DNA of 64,000 nucleotides from Marseilla massiliensis (lineage in GTDB: Bacteria; Bacteroidota; Bacteroidia; Bacteroidales; Bacteroidaceae): positions 62,001-126,000 of the forward strand of contig NZ_JACJJL010000004.1 of assembly GCF_016899955.1 (NCBI RefSeq). The letters run 5' to 3'. Below are positions 52,548 through 61,641 of the stretch, piece by piece. Under the pieces are notes generated by a model. That model had not been told where the DNA came from. It did no database searches and saw nothing but the letters and a program-made list of their open reading frames with translations. The translations under genes and the position numbers were made by a program. The stretch's first letter is position 1. Every line of letters starts with the position of its first letter.

Positions 52548-54309
52548 CCATGAACGCCGTGCGCAAGGCCTCGAGCTTGGCGTCGGCCGCAGGCAGTCCG
52601 CGCAGATACTCCCTGAGCAGCGGCTCTATCCTGAAGCGCCACACGCCCTTGATGTCGGTGTCGGGGCGCCCGTCGGTGCCCAGAAAGTAGGCTCCGCCCA
52701 CATGGTAGGCACTGCCTAGGCCTTCGGTTTCGGAGATGGCATCGTTAAGCCGCCCCATCCTTTCGGCCACGTCGGCCGGCAAACTCATGTTGACGGCGCT
52801 TTCCCCGGCCGTCACTTCCACCCACGCAAAGCGTCGGCGCATGGCAAAGTCGAAGCTCTCGACGCTTCGGTCTATGTCGTTCATGGTGCCAATGATGTAA
52901 ACGTTGGCCGGAACATAGAACAGTTCGCTGCCCTCGTGCATGTTGGCATACTGCGTGGCCACGGCGCCGCGCGGGCCCCGGTAGCCCGGGTCGATGGAAA
53001 AGAAGAGCTCTCCGAACACCTTCGACACCTCGCCGCGGTTTATCTCGTCTATCACAAACACATATTTCCTGTCGGCCATGTCGGCCTTGTATTCCGGCAC
53101 ACCATAGTTGTCTTTCAGGTGCTGCAGTATGTTGCTCACGTATGCCATGTTGTAAATGCCGTCCTTGCGGCCTCCGTAGAGCCGCTTTATCGAGTCGATG
53201 TTGGCCGGGAAGTCGCGCCCCTCGGCAGCCTCGCTCTTGTCGGAGCGCACCCTGAACGTGACCCCGCCGCGGTAAGCCACCGAGAATTCGTAGCCACTCT
53301 TGTTCTTCACCTTGACGGGCGTTTCGCTGCAGTCGTCCTTGAATCGCTCTATGGCCTCATCAAGGCGGGCCATGCTCCCCTTCTCCATGGCCTTGCGGCA
53401 AAACTGCTTGAACACTCCGTCGCGCAACTCGAAACCCACGTTTCCGTTGTCGTCAGACTGCACGGGGCGCAGCCCTTCCACAAAGTCGGTGTAGTCGTAT
53501 GAGGGATGGAACTGCACAAAGCCAAACTGCCCGCTGGCCGCGAGCTGCTCGTCGGTGTCCACTCCCACCAGCTTCATTGCCATGCGGCGCGCAAGATATG
53601 TCTTGCCCGTGCCCGGGGGGCCGGTGAGCACCATGTTTTTCACCCTCTCGAGCATCTGTGCCTTCTCTTCGATATAATTGTCCATAAGGTATTGTTTGTT
53701 GTCTTTGTCCCGCAGATATTCAAGCAATTGCCACGGGTAAGTCACTATGTCCATTGGGTCGGCGGGCTGCAGTGCATCGCAAAACAGGCGCGTGATGTTG
53801 TAGCTGTTGGCAAACCAGTCGCCCTTCCTGTACTCGGGCAGCCTGTCGCTGACGTAGCGGCCCAACAGCATGTACAGCTCCTCGAGCTGATGCTCGGCCA
53901 CGATAGAGCACAAGAGCCTTGGCTGCAGGCCGGCCACAAGGCGGTTGGTGGCCGCCCGCAGGTCTTGCGCTGTATGCGCGCGCACCACTTTCTTCAACTG
54001 CCTGTATGCCTCCCACTGCGGCTCGTCCTGGTGTTCGGCTATAGCCTTGAGCAGCGGCGCCACCTCGTGCCATGCGCTTTTGAGCCGTGCCCGGTCGTCG
54101 CGGGTGAAGTATTTCTGGGCGACGTTGGCCACACACTGGCCTTGGGAGCGCTCAAAATACTCGTAGAACACGCCCTTGTCCCAATCTTCCCACCGCTTGC
54201 CGGCCTGTGCCTCGGCAACAAACCGCGGCACGAAGCTCACGTAAGAGTCGTGCCATTGGCGGTATACCTCAATACGGCCGCACAACTGCCTCAACGATTC
54301 CTTCTCCAT
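52531..54309 (-). CDS. mcrB: McrB-type AAA+ GTPase of a type IV restriction system
   Basis: A 592-residue AAA+ motor that drives McrC. The C-terminal half shows Walker A GPPGTGKT near residue 233, Walker B FVIDEINRGEVSKVFGELF near 420, and the McrB signature IIGTMNDIDRSVESFDFAMRRRF, where E. coli McrB has the GTP-specific NTAD. Residues 1-220 are helical and show no DNA-binding domain I recognise, so target recognition is unassigned. The ATG at 54309 is preferred; 54318 is an alternative. mcrC follows in overlap. Confidence 0.88.
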   Translation of the reverse strand: MEKESLRQLCGRIEVYRQWHDSYVSFVPRFVAEAQAGKRWEDWDKGVFYEYFERSQGQCVANVAQKYFTRDDRARLKSAWHEVAPLLKAIAEHQDEPQWEAYRQLKKVVRAHTAQDLRAATNRLVAGLQPRLLCSIVAEHQLEELYMLLGRYVSDRLPEYRKGDWFANSYNITRLFCDALQPADPMDIVTYPWQLLEYLRDKDNKQYLMDNYIEEKAQMLERVKNMVLTGPPGTGKTYLARRMAMKLVGVDTDEQLAASGQFGFVQFHPSYDYTDFVEGLRPVQSDDNGNVGFELRDGVFKQFCRKAMEKGSMARLDEAIERFKDDCSETPVKVKNKSGYEFSVAYRGGVTFRVRSDKSEAAEGRDFPANIDSIKRLYGGRKDGIYNMAYVSNILQHLKDNYGVPEYKADMADRKYVFVIDEINRGEVSKVFGELFFSIDPGYRGPRGAVATQYANMHEGSELFYVPANVYIIGTMNDIDRSVESFDFAMRRRFAWVEVTAGESAVNMSLPADVAERMGRLNDAISETEGLGSAYHVGGAYFLGTDGRPDTDIKGVWRFRIEPLLREYLRGLPAADAKLEALRTAFMDGGKG

Positions 54310-54639
54310 ACACCACATTCAATGATAATTCAAAAAGCCGCGCCCTCGGCATTGTCAGAGCCACCGGACCTGGCCTCCGGGGCTGTCCGAATCGGGCGAG
54401 CCGGCCGCTGCAAAGCAACCGGCAAGCGCCGTTGCCGCCCGCAATACGCCTATCTGTCTGATGCCACTGTTTGCCTTGGCCATATACTGCCAAGTTGTCT
54501 GCCCCCAACATCCGGGCTGCAAGCCCCGGCAGGCCGCGACCTGAGCCGCTGGCACCGATTGCCTTTGAAAATGGAAATGCACTTCAAACGAGTGCAATGT
54601 GAGCTTGCTCACTGATTGCCGAGTGCAGCTTGTATTATG
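54310..54639 (-). other. Long mcrBC leader with palindromic site
   Basis: The predicted transcript leader is about 325 nt and has no gene I can support. It includes a GTGAGC-TT-GCTCAC palindrome at 54599-54612 flanked by two direct copies of CGAGTGCA (54589-54596 and 54620-54627), close to the predicted transcription start. This looks like a regulator site. Confidence 0.4.
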
Positions 54640-54671
54640 CAAAGATATACATAATAATCTCTCCGGCCAAG
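54640..54671 (-). promoter_or_regulatory. Promoter of mcrBC
   Basis: TATCTTTG at 54640-54647 with CTTG at 54668-54671, spaced 20 bp on the minus strand, one mismatch from consensus. The first unit of array H begins about 32 bp upstream. Confidence 0.65.
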
Positions 54672-54702
54672 CGTTTTGACATAAAAGCCTATGCCCGCCC
54701 CT

Positions 54703-54786
54703 GCCGAACGGGCCGTTTGGCAGGGCAATACGGGCCGTTCGGCGGTGCAATACGGCATGTTTCAGGATGCAAAACGGCACCTATGG
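54703..54786. repeat. 22-bp periodic intergenic array H (four units)
   Basis: Cores AACGGGCC (54707), TACGGGCC (54729), TACGGCAT (54751) and AACGGCAC (54773), exactly 22 bp apart. It sits immediately upstream of the mcrBC promoter and downstream of the dnaE-trxA operon terminator. The first unit is nearly palindromic, TGCCGAACGG-GCCGTTTGGCA in form. Confidence 0.9.
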
Positions 54787-54906
54787 GCAACACACTGGCA
54801 ACCAACCGTTTAGCAACACCCATTTTCTTCCGTTACGATACGGCCAAAGGCATTGCCGGCGGACTTGCTTGCACATTGCCCAAACAGCCACCGGCACAAA
54901 ACGGCA

Positions 54907-54944
54907 GCGGTGGCACACGACCATCGCAGGTCGTGAGCCACCGC
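54907..54944 (-). terminator. Intrinsic terminator after the dnaE-trxA operon
   Basis: GCGGTGGC and CACGACC pair with GGTCGTG and GCCACCGC, separated by one mismatch, around a 6-nt loop. A TTTT tract lies about 6 nt further on the minus strand. Confidence 0.8.
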
Positions 54945-55005
54945 CCCGTTTGCCATTCGCCGAAGCCTGCAGGCAGCGTTACCAGCCGGCCACCGGCGGC
55001 GTAGG

Positions 55006-55338
55006 TCAATCCAGGTTTTGCTCCTGGAAGTCCATGTCGGCCTGCACCACGAAGAACACCTCGGCCGGATCGAAGTCGCCTCGGCCCTCTTCCGATGCCT
55101 TGGCGCACACATAGTCGGCCACCTTCTGCAGGTCGATGTCCACGTAACCCTCCTCGTCGGCGTCGGCCTCAAGCACTCCGCTCTCAAAGTAATAGTCAAC
55201 GATGGTGTCCATCATGTAGCGCAGGTCGGCCTCGCTGTACTTCTCTTTCAGGTCGGCGGGCAGCACGTCGAGAATGTATTCCACCTCGCGCGCGTTCTCT
55301 TCATCGTCGAGCCGCAGCTCTTCCTCAAAGTCGGCCAT
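55006..55338 (-). CDS. Small acidic conserved protein
   Basis: A 110-residue, strongly acidic protein (MADFEEELRLDDEENAREVEYI) with predicted helices and no signal peptide or membrane segment. It ends MDFQEQNLD. Downstream of trxA by 6 bp, it belongs to the dnaE transcript. I recall similar short acidic proteins near trxA in other Bacteroidales but no function. Confidence 0.75.
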   Translation of the reverse strand: MADFEEELRLDDEENAREVEYILDVLPADLKEKYSEADLRYMMDTIVDYYFESGVLEADADEEGYVDIDLQKVADYVCAKASEEGRGDFDPAEVFFVVQADMDFQEQNLD

Positions 55339-55344
55339 GGCCGT

Positions 55345-55659
55345 TTAGAGCAAAGATTGGAACTTCTCGTCGAGCTTCTGCTTCGACACAGCGCCCACGA
55401 TCTTGTCTACTACCTGCCCGCCCTTGAAGAACAACAGTGTCGGTATGTTGCGTATGCCGAACTCGGCGGCAATGTCTTCGCACTCTTCAACGTCGCACTT
55501 GCCCACGTTGAGCTTGCCGTCATACTCCTTGGCCAGCTCTTCAACGATAGGTGCTATCATGCGGCATGGGCCGCACCATGTTGCCCAGAAGTCAACGACC
55601 AAAGGCAGTTCGCCATTCTTCAGCGACTCGAAATTCTCGTTTGTGATTTTTACTTCCAT
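55345..55659 (-). CDS. trxA: Thioredoxin
   Basis: Small redox protein that reduces disulfides in cytoplasmic enzymes. The 104-residue size is standard. The active site WCGPC is at residues 28-32 in the usual WATWCGPCR setting, followed by the NIPTLLFFKGG cis-Pro loop near 74. No signal peptide, so cytoplasmic. It lies 99 bp after dnaE and 6 bp before the acidic protein gene. Confidence 0.95.
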   Translation of the reverse strand: MEVKITNENFESLKNGELPLVVDFWATWCGPCRMIAPIVEELAKEYDGKLNVGKCDVEECEDIAAEFGIRNIPTLLFFKGGQVVDKIVGAVSKQKLDEKFQSLL

Positions 55660-55758
55660 TGTCTCTTTCGTTTATATTGTTAATGTCTTGAATTGATTCA
55701 CATGCTATCCCGACAGCAAAAGACATGCCACAAATGGCGCCCTTGGCCTTCCGCCCTG

Positions 55759-58700
55759 TCAGTTTATCTTGTAATCAAGCGCCGGGGTTTGCTCTATGTA
55801 AGCTATGAGGTTGCGTTTCACGTCGACGGTGCGGTTCTGGCTGCGCAACAGCACGTGGTTTTTCCCCCTCGAGTCGTGCAGCCTGAAGAAGAGCTTTGTC
55901 TGCCCCGGGTTGTCGCAAATTATCTCGTTGAGCTCCTCGACCACCTTCTCGTCGAGCAAGTCGGCGCTGAGCGAGATGGTAATCCTGTCGATGGCCTTGT
56001 CCTTAATGGTCTGCAGGTATTCGATGTTCTGTATGCGCAGGTCGAAAAACTTGCTGTCGCGGTATCGCTGCTGGCACTTTGCCGTTATGTATACGGCGCA
56101 CCCTTCCTTGAACATGCCGCTCCACCGGCCCCACTCTTCGCCGAACATGGCGAGCTCGCCGCTTCCGGCAAAGTCTTCGATGGTGACGAAGCCGCAGGGT
56201 TTTCCCGTCTTTGTGAACTTCGACTTTATGGCCGTAACGATGCCCCCAATGACCACCGACTCACGCCCGGACAGCGCCGACACGTCGGCAAGCTCGGAGC
56301 AATGGGTGTTGCAAAGGTTGTCGAGCACAATCTTGTATTCATCGAGCGGATGGGCCGAGAGGTAAATGCCGACGAGGTCGCGCTCGCGGTTCAGCCTCTC
56401 GATGTCGCTCCATCGCTCGCCCTTTATTATGGGCGGGGTGGCTATGGCCACCTCGTTGTCGCCGCCGAAGAGCGAGTTGCGCATCTGCATCTGCTCCGCC
56501 TGGTATGTCTGTCCGTAGCGCACGAGCGTGTCGATGAACGCCTCGCCCTTGGCGTTGGTGGCAAAGAAGTCTTCGCGCTTCATTGCCCCGAAGCCGTCGA
56601 ACGCCCCGCTGAGCACGAGCGACTCAACCCCCTTGCGGTTGACGGCGCCAAGGTTGACACGCTGCATGAAGTCGAACACGTCTTTGTAAGGCCCGTTCTT
56701 CTCACGCTCGTCGATGATGGCGTCGGCCGCCGCGCCGCCCACGCCCTTGATGGCGCTTATGCCGAAGCGTATCTCGCCCTTCTTGTTGGCGCTGAATTTC
56801 TGGCGGCTCTCGTTGACGTCGGGGCCCAGCGTGGGTATGCCCATGGCCCGGCACTCGTCCATGAGCTTTGTTATTTCGGTTATGTTGTCGAGGTTTCGGC
56901 TCATCACGGCAGCCATGTACTCCGCCGGGTGGTGGGCCTTGAGGTAGGCAGTCTGGTAAGACACCCATGAGTAACAGGTGGCGTGGCTCTTGTTGAAGGC
57001 GTACGAGGCAAACTTCTCCCAGTCAGACCATATCTTCTCGAGCACCTTGGGGTCGTGGCCGTTGGCCTTTCCGCCTTCGATGAACTTTGGCTTCATCGCG
57101 TCGACTATGGCCTTCTTCTTCTTGCCCATGGCCTTGCGCAGCGCGTCGCTCTCGCCTCTGGTGAAGTTGGCGAGCTGCCGCGAGAGCAGCATGACCTGCT
57201 CCTGGTAGACTGTTATGCCGTATGTGTCCTTGAGATATTTCTCCATGCAGGGTATGTCATACCTTATTTCCTCCTTCCCGTTCTTGCGCGCTATGAACGA
57301 AGGGATATAGTCCATTGGGCCCGGACGGTAGAGGGCGTTCATGGCTATGAGGTCTTCAAACACGCTGGGATGGAGCTCCCTGAGGTATTTCTGCATGCCG
57401 GGCGACTCAAACTGGAACGTTCCTATCGTGCGGCCCTCGCAATACAGCTGGTAGGTTAGCGGGTCGTCGATGGGTATGGTGTCGAGGTCTATCACCTTGC
57501 CCGTGGTCAGCCTCACGTTCTCGACGGCCTCCTTGAGTATCGAAAGCGTCTTCAGGCCGAGGAAGTCCATCTTTATCAGCCCCGTCGACTCGATGACATG
57601 GCCGTCATACTGCGTGCACCTCAGCTTGTGGCCCGGGTCAGACTTGTCTTCGGCAATGGACACGGGAACCCAGTCACTGATAGGATCGCGGCAGATGATG
57701 AAGCCACATGCGTGGATGCCGGTGCCGCGAACAGTGCCCTCGAGCATCTTTGCGTACTCCATGGTGTTGTGCAACTTGGGGTCGGGACTGGCCTCGGCCT
57801 CGCGCAACTCGGGTATGCACTTGATGGCGTTGGTAAGGTTCATCTTCAGCCCGTCGGGCAGTTTGTCTGGTATTTGCTTGCAAAGGTAGTTGGCTTGCTC
57901 AAGCGGCAGCTTCTCGACACGGGCCACATCCTTTATCGAGTTCTTCGTGGCCATGGTGCCGTAGGTTATGATGTGGGCGCAGTTGTCGTGCCCGTACTTG
58001 TCTTCAACCCACTCGAGCACCTTGCCGCGGCCGTCGTCGTCGAAGTCGGTATCGATATCGGGGAGCGATATTCGGTCGGGGTTGAGGAAGCGCTCGAACA
58101 GCAAGTCATACTTGATGGGGTCTATCTTGGTTATCCCGAGGCAGTAGGCCACCACCGAACCGGCCGCCGAGCCACGCCCGGGGCCAACCATCACGCCCAG
58201 CTCATCGCGCGCGGAGTTGATGAAATCCTGCACGATGAGGAAGTAACCGGGGAAACCCATGGTTTTCATGATGTGCAACTCGAAGCGCACCCGCTCTTCG
58301 ACCTCGTCGGTGAGCGGGTCGCCATACAGTTTCCTGGCGCCCTCGTAGGCGAGCTTGGCCAGGTAGTCTGCCTCGAACTTTATGCGGTACAGCTTGTCGT
58401 AGCCGCCCAGTTTCTCTATCTTCTTCTCGCCCTCTTCGCGCGGAAGCGGGTTCTGTCCGTTCTCGTCGCTGGTAAACTCGGCAAACAGCTGCTCCTCGGT
58501 GAACTTGGCCCGCCACTGCTCCTCGGTACCAAACGACTCGGGAATGGGGAAGAAGGGCATGATTGGCGAGTGCTCGATGCTGTACAGCTCAACCTTGTCG
58601 AGCACCTCGAGAGTGTTGGCCATGGCCTCGGGCAGGTCGCCGAACACCTCGTTCATCTCGGCCCTCGTCTTAAACCACTCCTGCTTTGAGTACAGCATTC

Positions 58701-59466
58701 GGGTGGGGTCGTCAAGGTCTTTGCCCGTTGAAAGGCACAGCAGGTGGTCGTGGGCCTCGGCGTTCTCCTGGTCGACAAAGTGAGCGTCGTTGGTGCAAAC
58801 TATCTTTACGCCATACTCGCGGGCCAGCTGCATGAGCACACTGTTGGCCCGCTGCTGCAACGGATAGGTCTCGCGGTTGGCCCGTATCGACGGGTCTTTC
58901 ACCTCGTGGCGCTGCAACTCGAGGTAGTAATCGTCGCCGAAGACCCGCTTATACCACTGCACGGCCTCCCGCGCGCCCTCTATGTCGCCCTTGAGCACCT
59001 TCGACGGCACCTCGCCGGCTATGCAGGCCGAGCAAACTATGAGCCCTTCGTGATGGCGCTCCAAGTCGGCACGGTCGGTGCGCGGGCGCATATAGAAGCC
59101 GTCGGTCCACGAGTTTGACACGAGCTTTATCAGGTTTTTGTAGCCAAGATAGTTCTTGGCAAGCACTATAAGGTGGTAACCGCTCCGGTCTTCCTTCCCG
59201 GCGCGGTCTTCCTTGTTATGGTGAGCCACGTACATCTCGCACCCGAGGATGGGCTTGAACGGCTCCAGGCCCTCCTTCTTGCGCTTGGAGTTGACTCCCG
59301 CGCAATAGTCCCAGAACTCCTTTATGCCGAACATGTCGCCGTGGTCGGTTATTGCCATGCCGCGCATTCCGTCGGCCACGGCCTTGTCGACCAGCTTCTG
59401 GATGCTCGACTGGCCGTCTAATATCGAGTAATATGTATGTACGTGAAGATGAACGAAATCCTGCAT
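55759..59466 (-). CDS. dnaE: DNA polymerase III alpha subunit
   Basis: Replicative polymerase catalytic subunit, 1235 residues, in the normal range. Residues 1-270 form a PHP domain (HLHVHTYYSILDG, TDHGDMFG). The catalytic palm has PDIDTDFDDDGR near 470 and the family loop MVGPGRGSAAGSVVAYCLGI near 435. A helix-hairpin-helix region is near 900 (YKDVFDFMQRVNLGAVNRKGVESLV) and an OB-fold near 1040. First gene of the operon dnaE-trxA-acidic protein, and divergent from psd. Confidence 0.97.
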   Translation of the reverse strand: MQDFVHLHVHTYYSILDGQSSIQKLVDKAVADGMRGMAITDHGDMFGIKEFWDYCAGVNSKRKKEGLEPFKPILGCEMYVAHHNKEDRAGKEDRSGYHLIVLAKNYLGYKNLIKLVSNSWTDGFYMRPRTDRADLERHHEGLIVCSACIAGEVPSKVLKGDIEGAREAVQWYKRVFGDDYYLELQRHEVKDPSIRANRETYPLQQRANSVLMQLAREYGVKIVCTNDAHFVDQENAEAHDHLLCLSTGKDLDDPTRMLYSKQEWFKTRAEMNEVFGDLPEAMANTLEVLDKVELYSIEHSPIMPFFPIPESFGTEEQWRAKFTEEQLFAEFTSDENGQNPLPREEGEKKIEKLGGYDKLYRIKFEADYLAKLAYEGARKLYGDPLTDEVEERVRFELHIMKTMGFPGYFLIVQDFINSARDELGVMVGPGRGSAAGSVVAYCLGITKIDPIKYDLLFERFLNPDRISLPDIDTDFDDDGRGKVLEWVEDKYGHDNCAHIITYGTMATKNSIKDVARVEKLPLEQANYLCKQIPDKLPDGLKMNLTNAIKCIPELREAEASPDPKLHNTMEYAKMLEGTVRGTGIHACGFIICRDPISDWVPVSIAEDKSDPGHKLRCTQYDGHVIESTGLIKMDFLGLKTLSILKEAVENVRLTTGKVIDLDTIPIDDPLTYQLYCEGRTIGTFQFESPGMQKYLRELHPSVFEDLIAMNALYRPGPMDYIPSFIARKNGKEEIRYDIPCMEKYLKDTYGITVYQEQVMLLSRQLANFTRGESDALRKAMGKKKKAIVDAMKPKFIEGGKANGHDPKVLEKIWSDWEKFASYAFNKSHATCYSWVSYQTAYLKAHHPAEYMAAVMSRNLDNITEITKLMDECRAMGIPTLGPDVNESRQKFSANKKGEIRFGISAIKGVGGAAADAIIDEREKNGPYKDVFDFMQRVNLGAVNRKGVESLVLSGAFDGFGAMKREDFFATNAKGEAFIDTLVRYGQTYQAEQMQMRNSLFGGDNEVAIATPPIIKGERWSDIERLNRERDLVGIYLSAHPLDEYKIVLDNLCNTHCSELADVSALSGRESVVIGGIVTAIKSKFTKTGKPCGFVTIEDFAGSGELAMFGEEWGRWSGMFKEGCAVYITAKCQQRYRDSKFFDLRIQNIEYLQTIKDKAIDRITISLSADLLDEKVVEELNEIICDNPGQTKLFFRLHDSRGKNHVLLRSQNRTVDVKRNLIAYIEQTPALDYKIN

Positions 59467-59497
59467 TATGAATGTATTTGGCTGCGTTTTTGTGGCT

Positions 59498-59529
59498 CAA
59501 AGTTACGCCTAATCTCCGAGACGGCCAAA
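59498..59529 (-). promoter_or_regulatory. Promoter of dnaE-trxA
   Basis: TAACTTTG at 59498-59505 with TTTG at 59526-59529, spaced 20 bp on the minus strand: a full consensus match, 31 bp before the ATG. Confidence 0.85.
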
Positions 59530-59544
59530 AGAATAAGGCAAAAA

Positions 59545-59576
59545 TTTGCGTGATAAACGAAAAAGCCTTACCTTTG
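59545..59576 (+). promoter_or_regulatory. Promoter of psd
   Basis: TTTG at 59545-59548 and TACCTTTG at 59569-59576, spaced 20 bp: a full consensus match. The two divergent -33 boxes (dnaE and psd) are 15 bp apart. Confidence 0.85.
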
Positions 59577-59661
59577 CATCGGCTAAAGCCGCTCCGCCGC
59601 AGGCGGCCCGGAGCGCACGGGAACGGCGCCTTGGCCCGCAAAGTAATCAAAACAATCTGAA

Positions 59662-60387
59662 ATGCACCCCATGGGAAGAAGAATAAGAAAACTGAAGAAG
59701 ATCAGAATCCACCGCGAGGGCACCGACACGCTCGTCTACAGCATGGCGGCCATCGTGGCCGTGGCAGCCGTCCTTTGGCATTTCTGCGACTCCAAGATAC
59801 CTTTCTGGTCGTTCGTCATCGTCTTTGGCGCGGCGTGGGCCATCGTGCTCAACTTCTACCGCTGCCCCATCCGCTACTTCAACGACGACACGGAGCGCAC
59901 TGTTGTCGCCCCGGCCGACGGCAAGGTAGTGGTCATCGAGGAAGTGGAGGAGCACGAGTATTTCCACGACCGCAGGCTCATGGTGTCTATATTCATGAGC
60001 CTGTTCAACGTACACGCCAACTGGTTTCCCGTGGACGGCAAGGTGAAGTTTGTGCGCCACCAAGACGGCAACTACCACAAGGCATGGCTGCCCAAGGCCA
60101 GCGAGGAGAACGAACGCGCCGACGTGATGATAACCACGCCCGAGGGCGAAGACATCCTCTGCCGCCAGATAGCCGGGGCCATGGCCCGGCGCATCGTGAC
60201 ATACGCCAAGGAAGGCGAGGAATGCTATATCGACGAGCACCTGGGCTTCATAAAGCTCGGGTCGAGGGTAGACGTTTTCCTGCCCATCGGCACCGAGGTG
60301 TGCGTGAAGATGGGGCAGGCCACCACCGGCGACCTGACGGTGATAGCGCGCCTCAAAGACAAGAAAAACACTGACAAACAGGCATAA
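59662..60387 (+). CDS. psd: Phosphatidylserine decarboxylase (archaetidylserine decarboxylase-like type)
   Basis: Converts phosphatidylserine to phosphatidylethanolamine at the inner membrane. The 241-residue product belongs to the short Psd type. An N-terminal hydrophobic segment (about 22-55) anchors it. [14 protein letters not shown] and [14 protein letters not shown] are family motifs. The self-cleavage site, which yields the pyruvoyl group, is the Gly-Ser of [11 protein letters not shown] near 202-212. The start at 59662 was used; an ATG three codons later (59671) is equally possible. pssA, the preceding step, lies 500 bp downstream. Confidence 0.93.
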   Translation: MHPMGRRIRKLKKIRIHREGTDTLVYSMAAIVAVAAVLWHFCDSKIPFWSFVIVFGAAWAIVLNFYRCPIRYFNDDTERTVVAPADGKVVVIEEVEEHEYFHDRRLMVSIFMSLFNVHANWFPVDGKVKFVRHQDGNYHKAWLPKASEENERADVMITTPEGEDILCRQIAGAMARRIVTYAKEGEECYIDEHLGFIKLGSRVDVFLPIGTEVCVKMGQATTGDLTVIARLKDKKNTDKQA

Positions 60388-60405
60388 GCCACCATTGGCA
60401 GCAAC

Positions 60406-60480
60406 ATACGGGCTTGCGGAACGGGCCGTTCCGCAAGCCCGTATGGCGTATATTGCACCATGAAAGCGGCCGTTTCGCAA
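60406..60480. repeat. Palindromic relative of the 22-bp array family (element I)
   Basis: Bases 60406-60444 form a 39-nt perfect palindrome with 19-bp arms and a single central G. It contains the core AACGGGCC at 60420. A related AGCGGCCG lies at 60465, 45 bp on, so the 22-bp register is not kept exactly. It starts 18 bp after the psd stop. Confidence 0.7.
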
Positions 60481-60830
60481 CGCGGGAAAGGCCATCCTGC
60501 AAAACCCTGTGGCCCAGGCAGATGCGCGGAGGCGCCGCCATCGTCGGGAATATTGACAACAGCCATGTGCCGACAACGGCGGCCCAGCGACCACGCCCGC
60601 CTGCCCCACGGCCCCGGCAGGCACACCAACGACAGCCGCAGCAACCGTGGCACCAGCCCCGCACCTGCGCCCCCGGACGGCGACGGCCAGAAAACGTGGG
60701 AATGGGCGCACCACGGCCAAAGGCCACAATTACCCGTCGGACTCAGCTACGGAGGGCACTGACGGGTAGCGACGAGGTGAGAATTTACATTAATTTGCAT
60801 TGCATTTTGTAAAAAAACGCTGAGTTTATG
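60481..60830. other. Rest of the psd-pssA gap, nothing recognised
   Basis: About 350 bp of high-GC sequence turning AT-rich near 60780. No gene, array or T-tailed hairpin is supportable. Confidence 0.4.
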
Positions 60831-60841
60831 ACTAAAAAGGC

Positions 60842-60849
60842 TATCTTTG
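60842..60849 (+). promoter_or_regulatory. Promoter -7 box of pssA-DUF4834
   Basis: TATCTTTG at 60842-60849 fits TAnnTTTG, 38 bp before the ATG at 60888. The -33 is unclear (a TTTA is 13 bp upstream). Confidence 0.55.
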
Positions 60850-60887
60850 CACTTGGTTAGACAAGGCCGAGGCTATCGGCAAGCCTA

Positions 60888-61625
60888 ATGAAACGCATAT
60901 TCAACAAACAAAAAATGGCAAACGGAATAACACGGCACATACCAAACACCATCACCTGCTGCAACCTCATATCGGGGTGCATAGCCACCTACCATGCGTT
61001 CTTCGGATGCTTCGAGACGGCATTCCTGTTCATCGTCATAGGGGCGGTGTTCGACTTCTTCGACGGCATGAGCGCGCGGCTTCTCGGCGTTTCGTCGCCC
61101 ATAGGCAAGGAACTCGACTCCCTGGCCGACGACGTCACTTTCGGCGTGGCCCCCTCGGCAATGACTTTCACGCTGCTCTCCACCGCCACGTGGCCCGCAC
61201 AGCTTGGGGCCGTGGCCGCGGTGCTGCCTTACACAGCGTTCATCATGGCTGCCTTCTCGGCCCTCAGGCTGGCCAAGTTCAACCTCGACGAGCGCCAGTC
61301 CACATCGTTCATCGGACTGCCCACGCCGGCCAACACCCTGTTTTGGGCGGCACTGATAGTGGGCGCGGGCGACACTATAGCCACCTCTGCATGGGGCGCC
61401 CCGGCCGTGGTGGCCATGGTGCTCGTTAGCAGCTGGCTGCTCGTGGCTGAAATACCGATGTTTGCGCTCAAGTTCAAGACGTGGGGATGGCGCGGCAACG
61501 AAGTCAAGTATGTCTTCGCGCTCACCTCCATCGTAATAATATGCCTTCTGGGCACCATAGGTGTGGCCGCGGCCATAGCATGGTATATGCTGCTCTCGGC
61601 CGTGCAACAGCACCGAAACAAGTAA
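60888..61625 (+). CDS. pssA: CDP-diacylglycerol--serine O-phosphatidyltransferase
   Basis: Makes phosphatidylserine, the substrate of Psd, at the inner membrane. The 245-residue protein has about seven hydrophobic helices. The CDP-alcohol phosphatidyltransferase motif is complete: D56, D59-G60, A63-R64, then G and two Asp in GKELDSLADD near 73-82. An internal ATG at 60915 (MANGITRHIPN) is another possible start. It is followed 16 bp later by the DUF4834 gene. Confidence 0.95.
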   Translation: MKRIFNKQKMANGITRHIPNTITCCNLISGCIATYHAFFGCFETAFLFIVIGAVFDFFDGMSARLLGVSSPIGKELDSLADDVTFGVAPSAMTFTLLSTATWPAQLGAVAAVLPYTAFIMAAFSALRLAKFNLDERQSTSFIGLPTPANTLFWAALIVGAGDTIATSAWGAPAVVAMVLVSSWLLVAEIPMFALKFKTWGWRGNEVKYVFALTSIVIICLLGTIGVAAAIAWYMLLSAVQQHRNK

Positions 61626-61641
61626 AAAGGAGGGAATAGCC

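Noticed and set aside
6041..54786. CRISPR array as an explanation for the 22-bp repeats
   Set aside because: Units are contiguous and degenerate, only three or four per site, with no unique spacers of 25-40 bp and no cas genes nearby.
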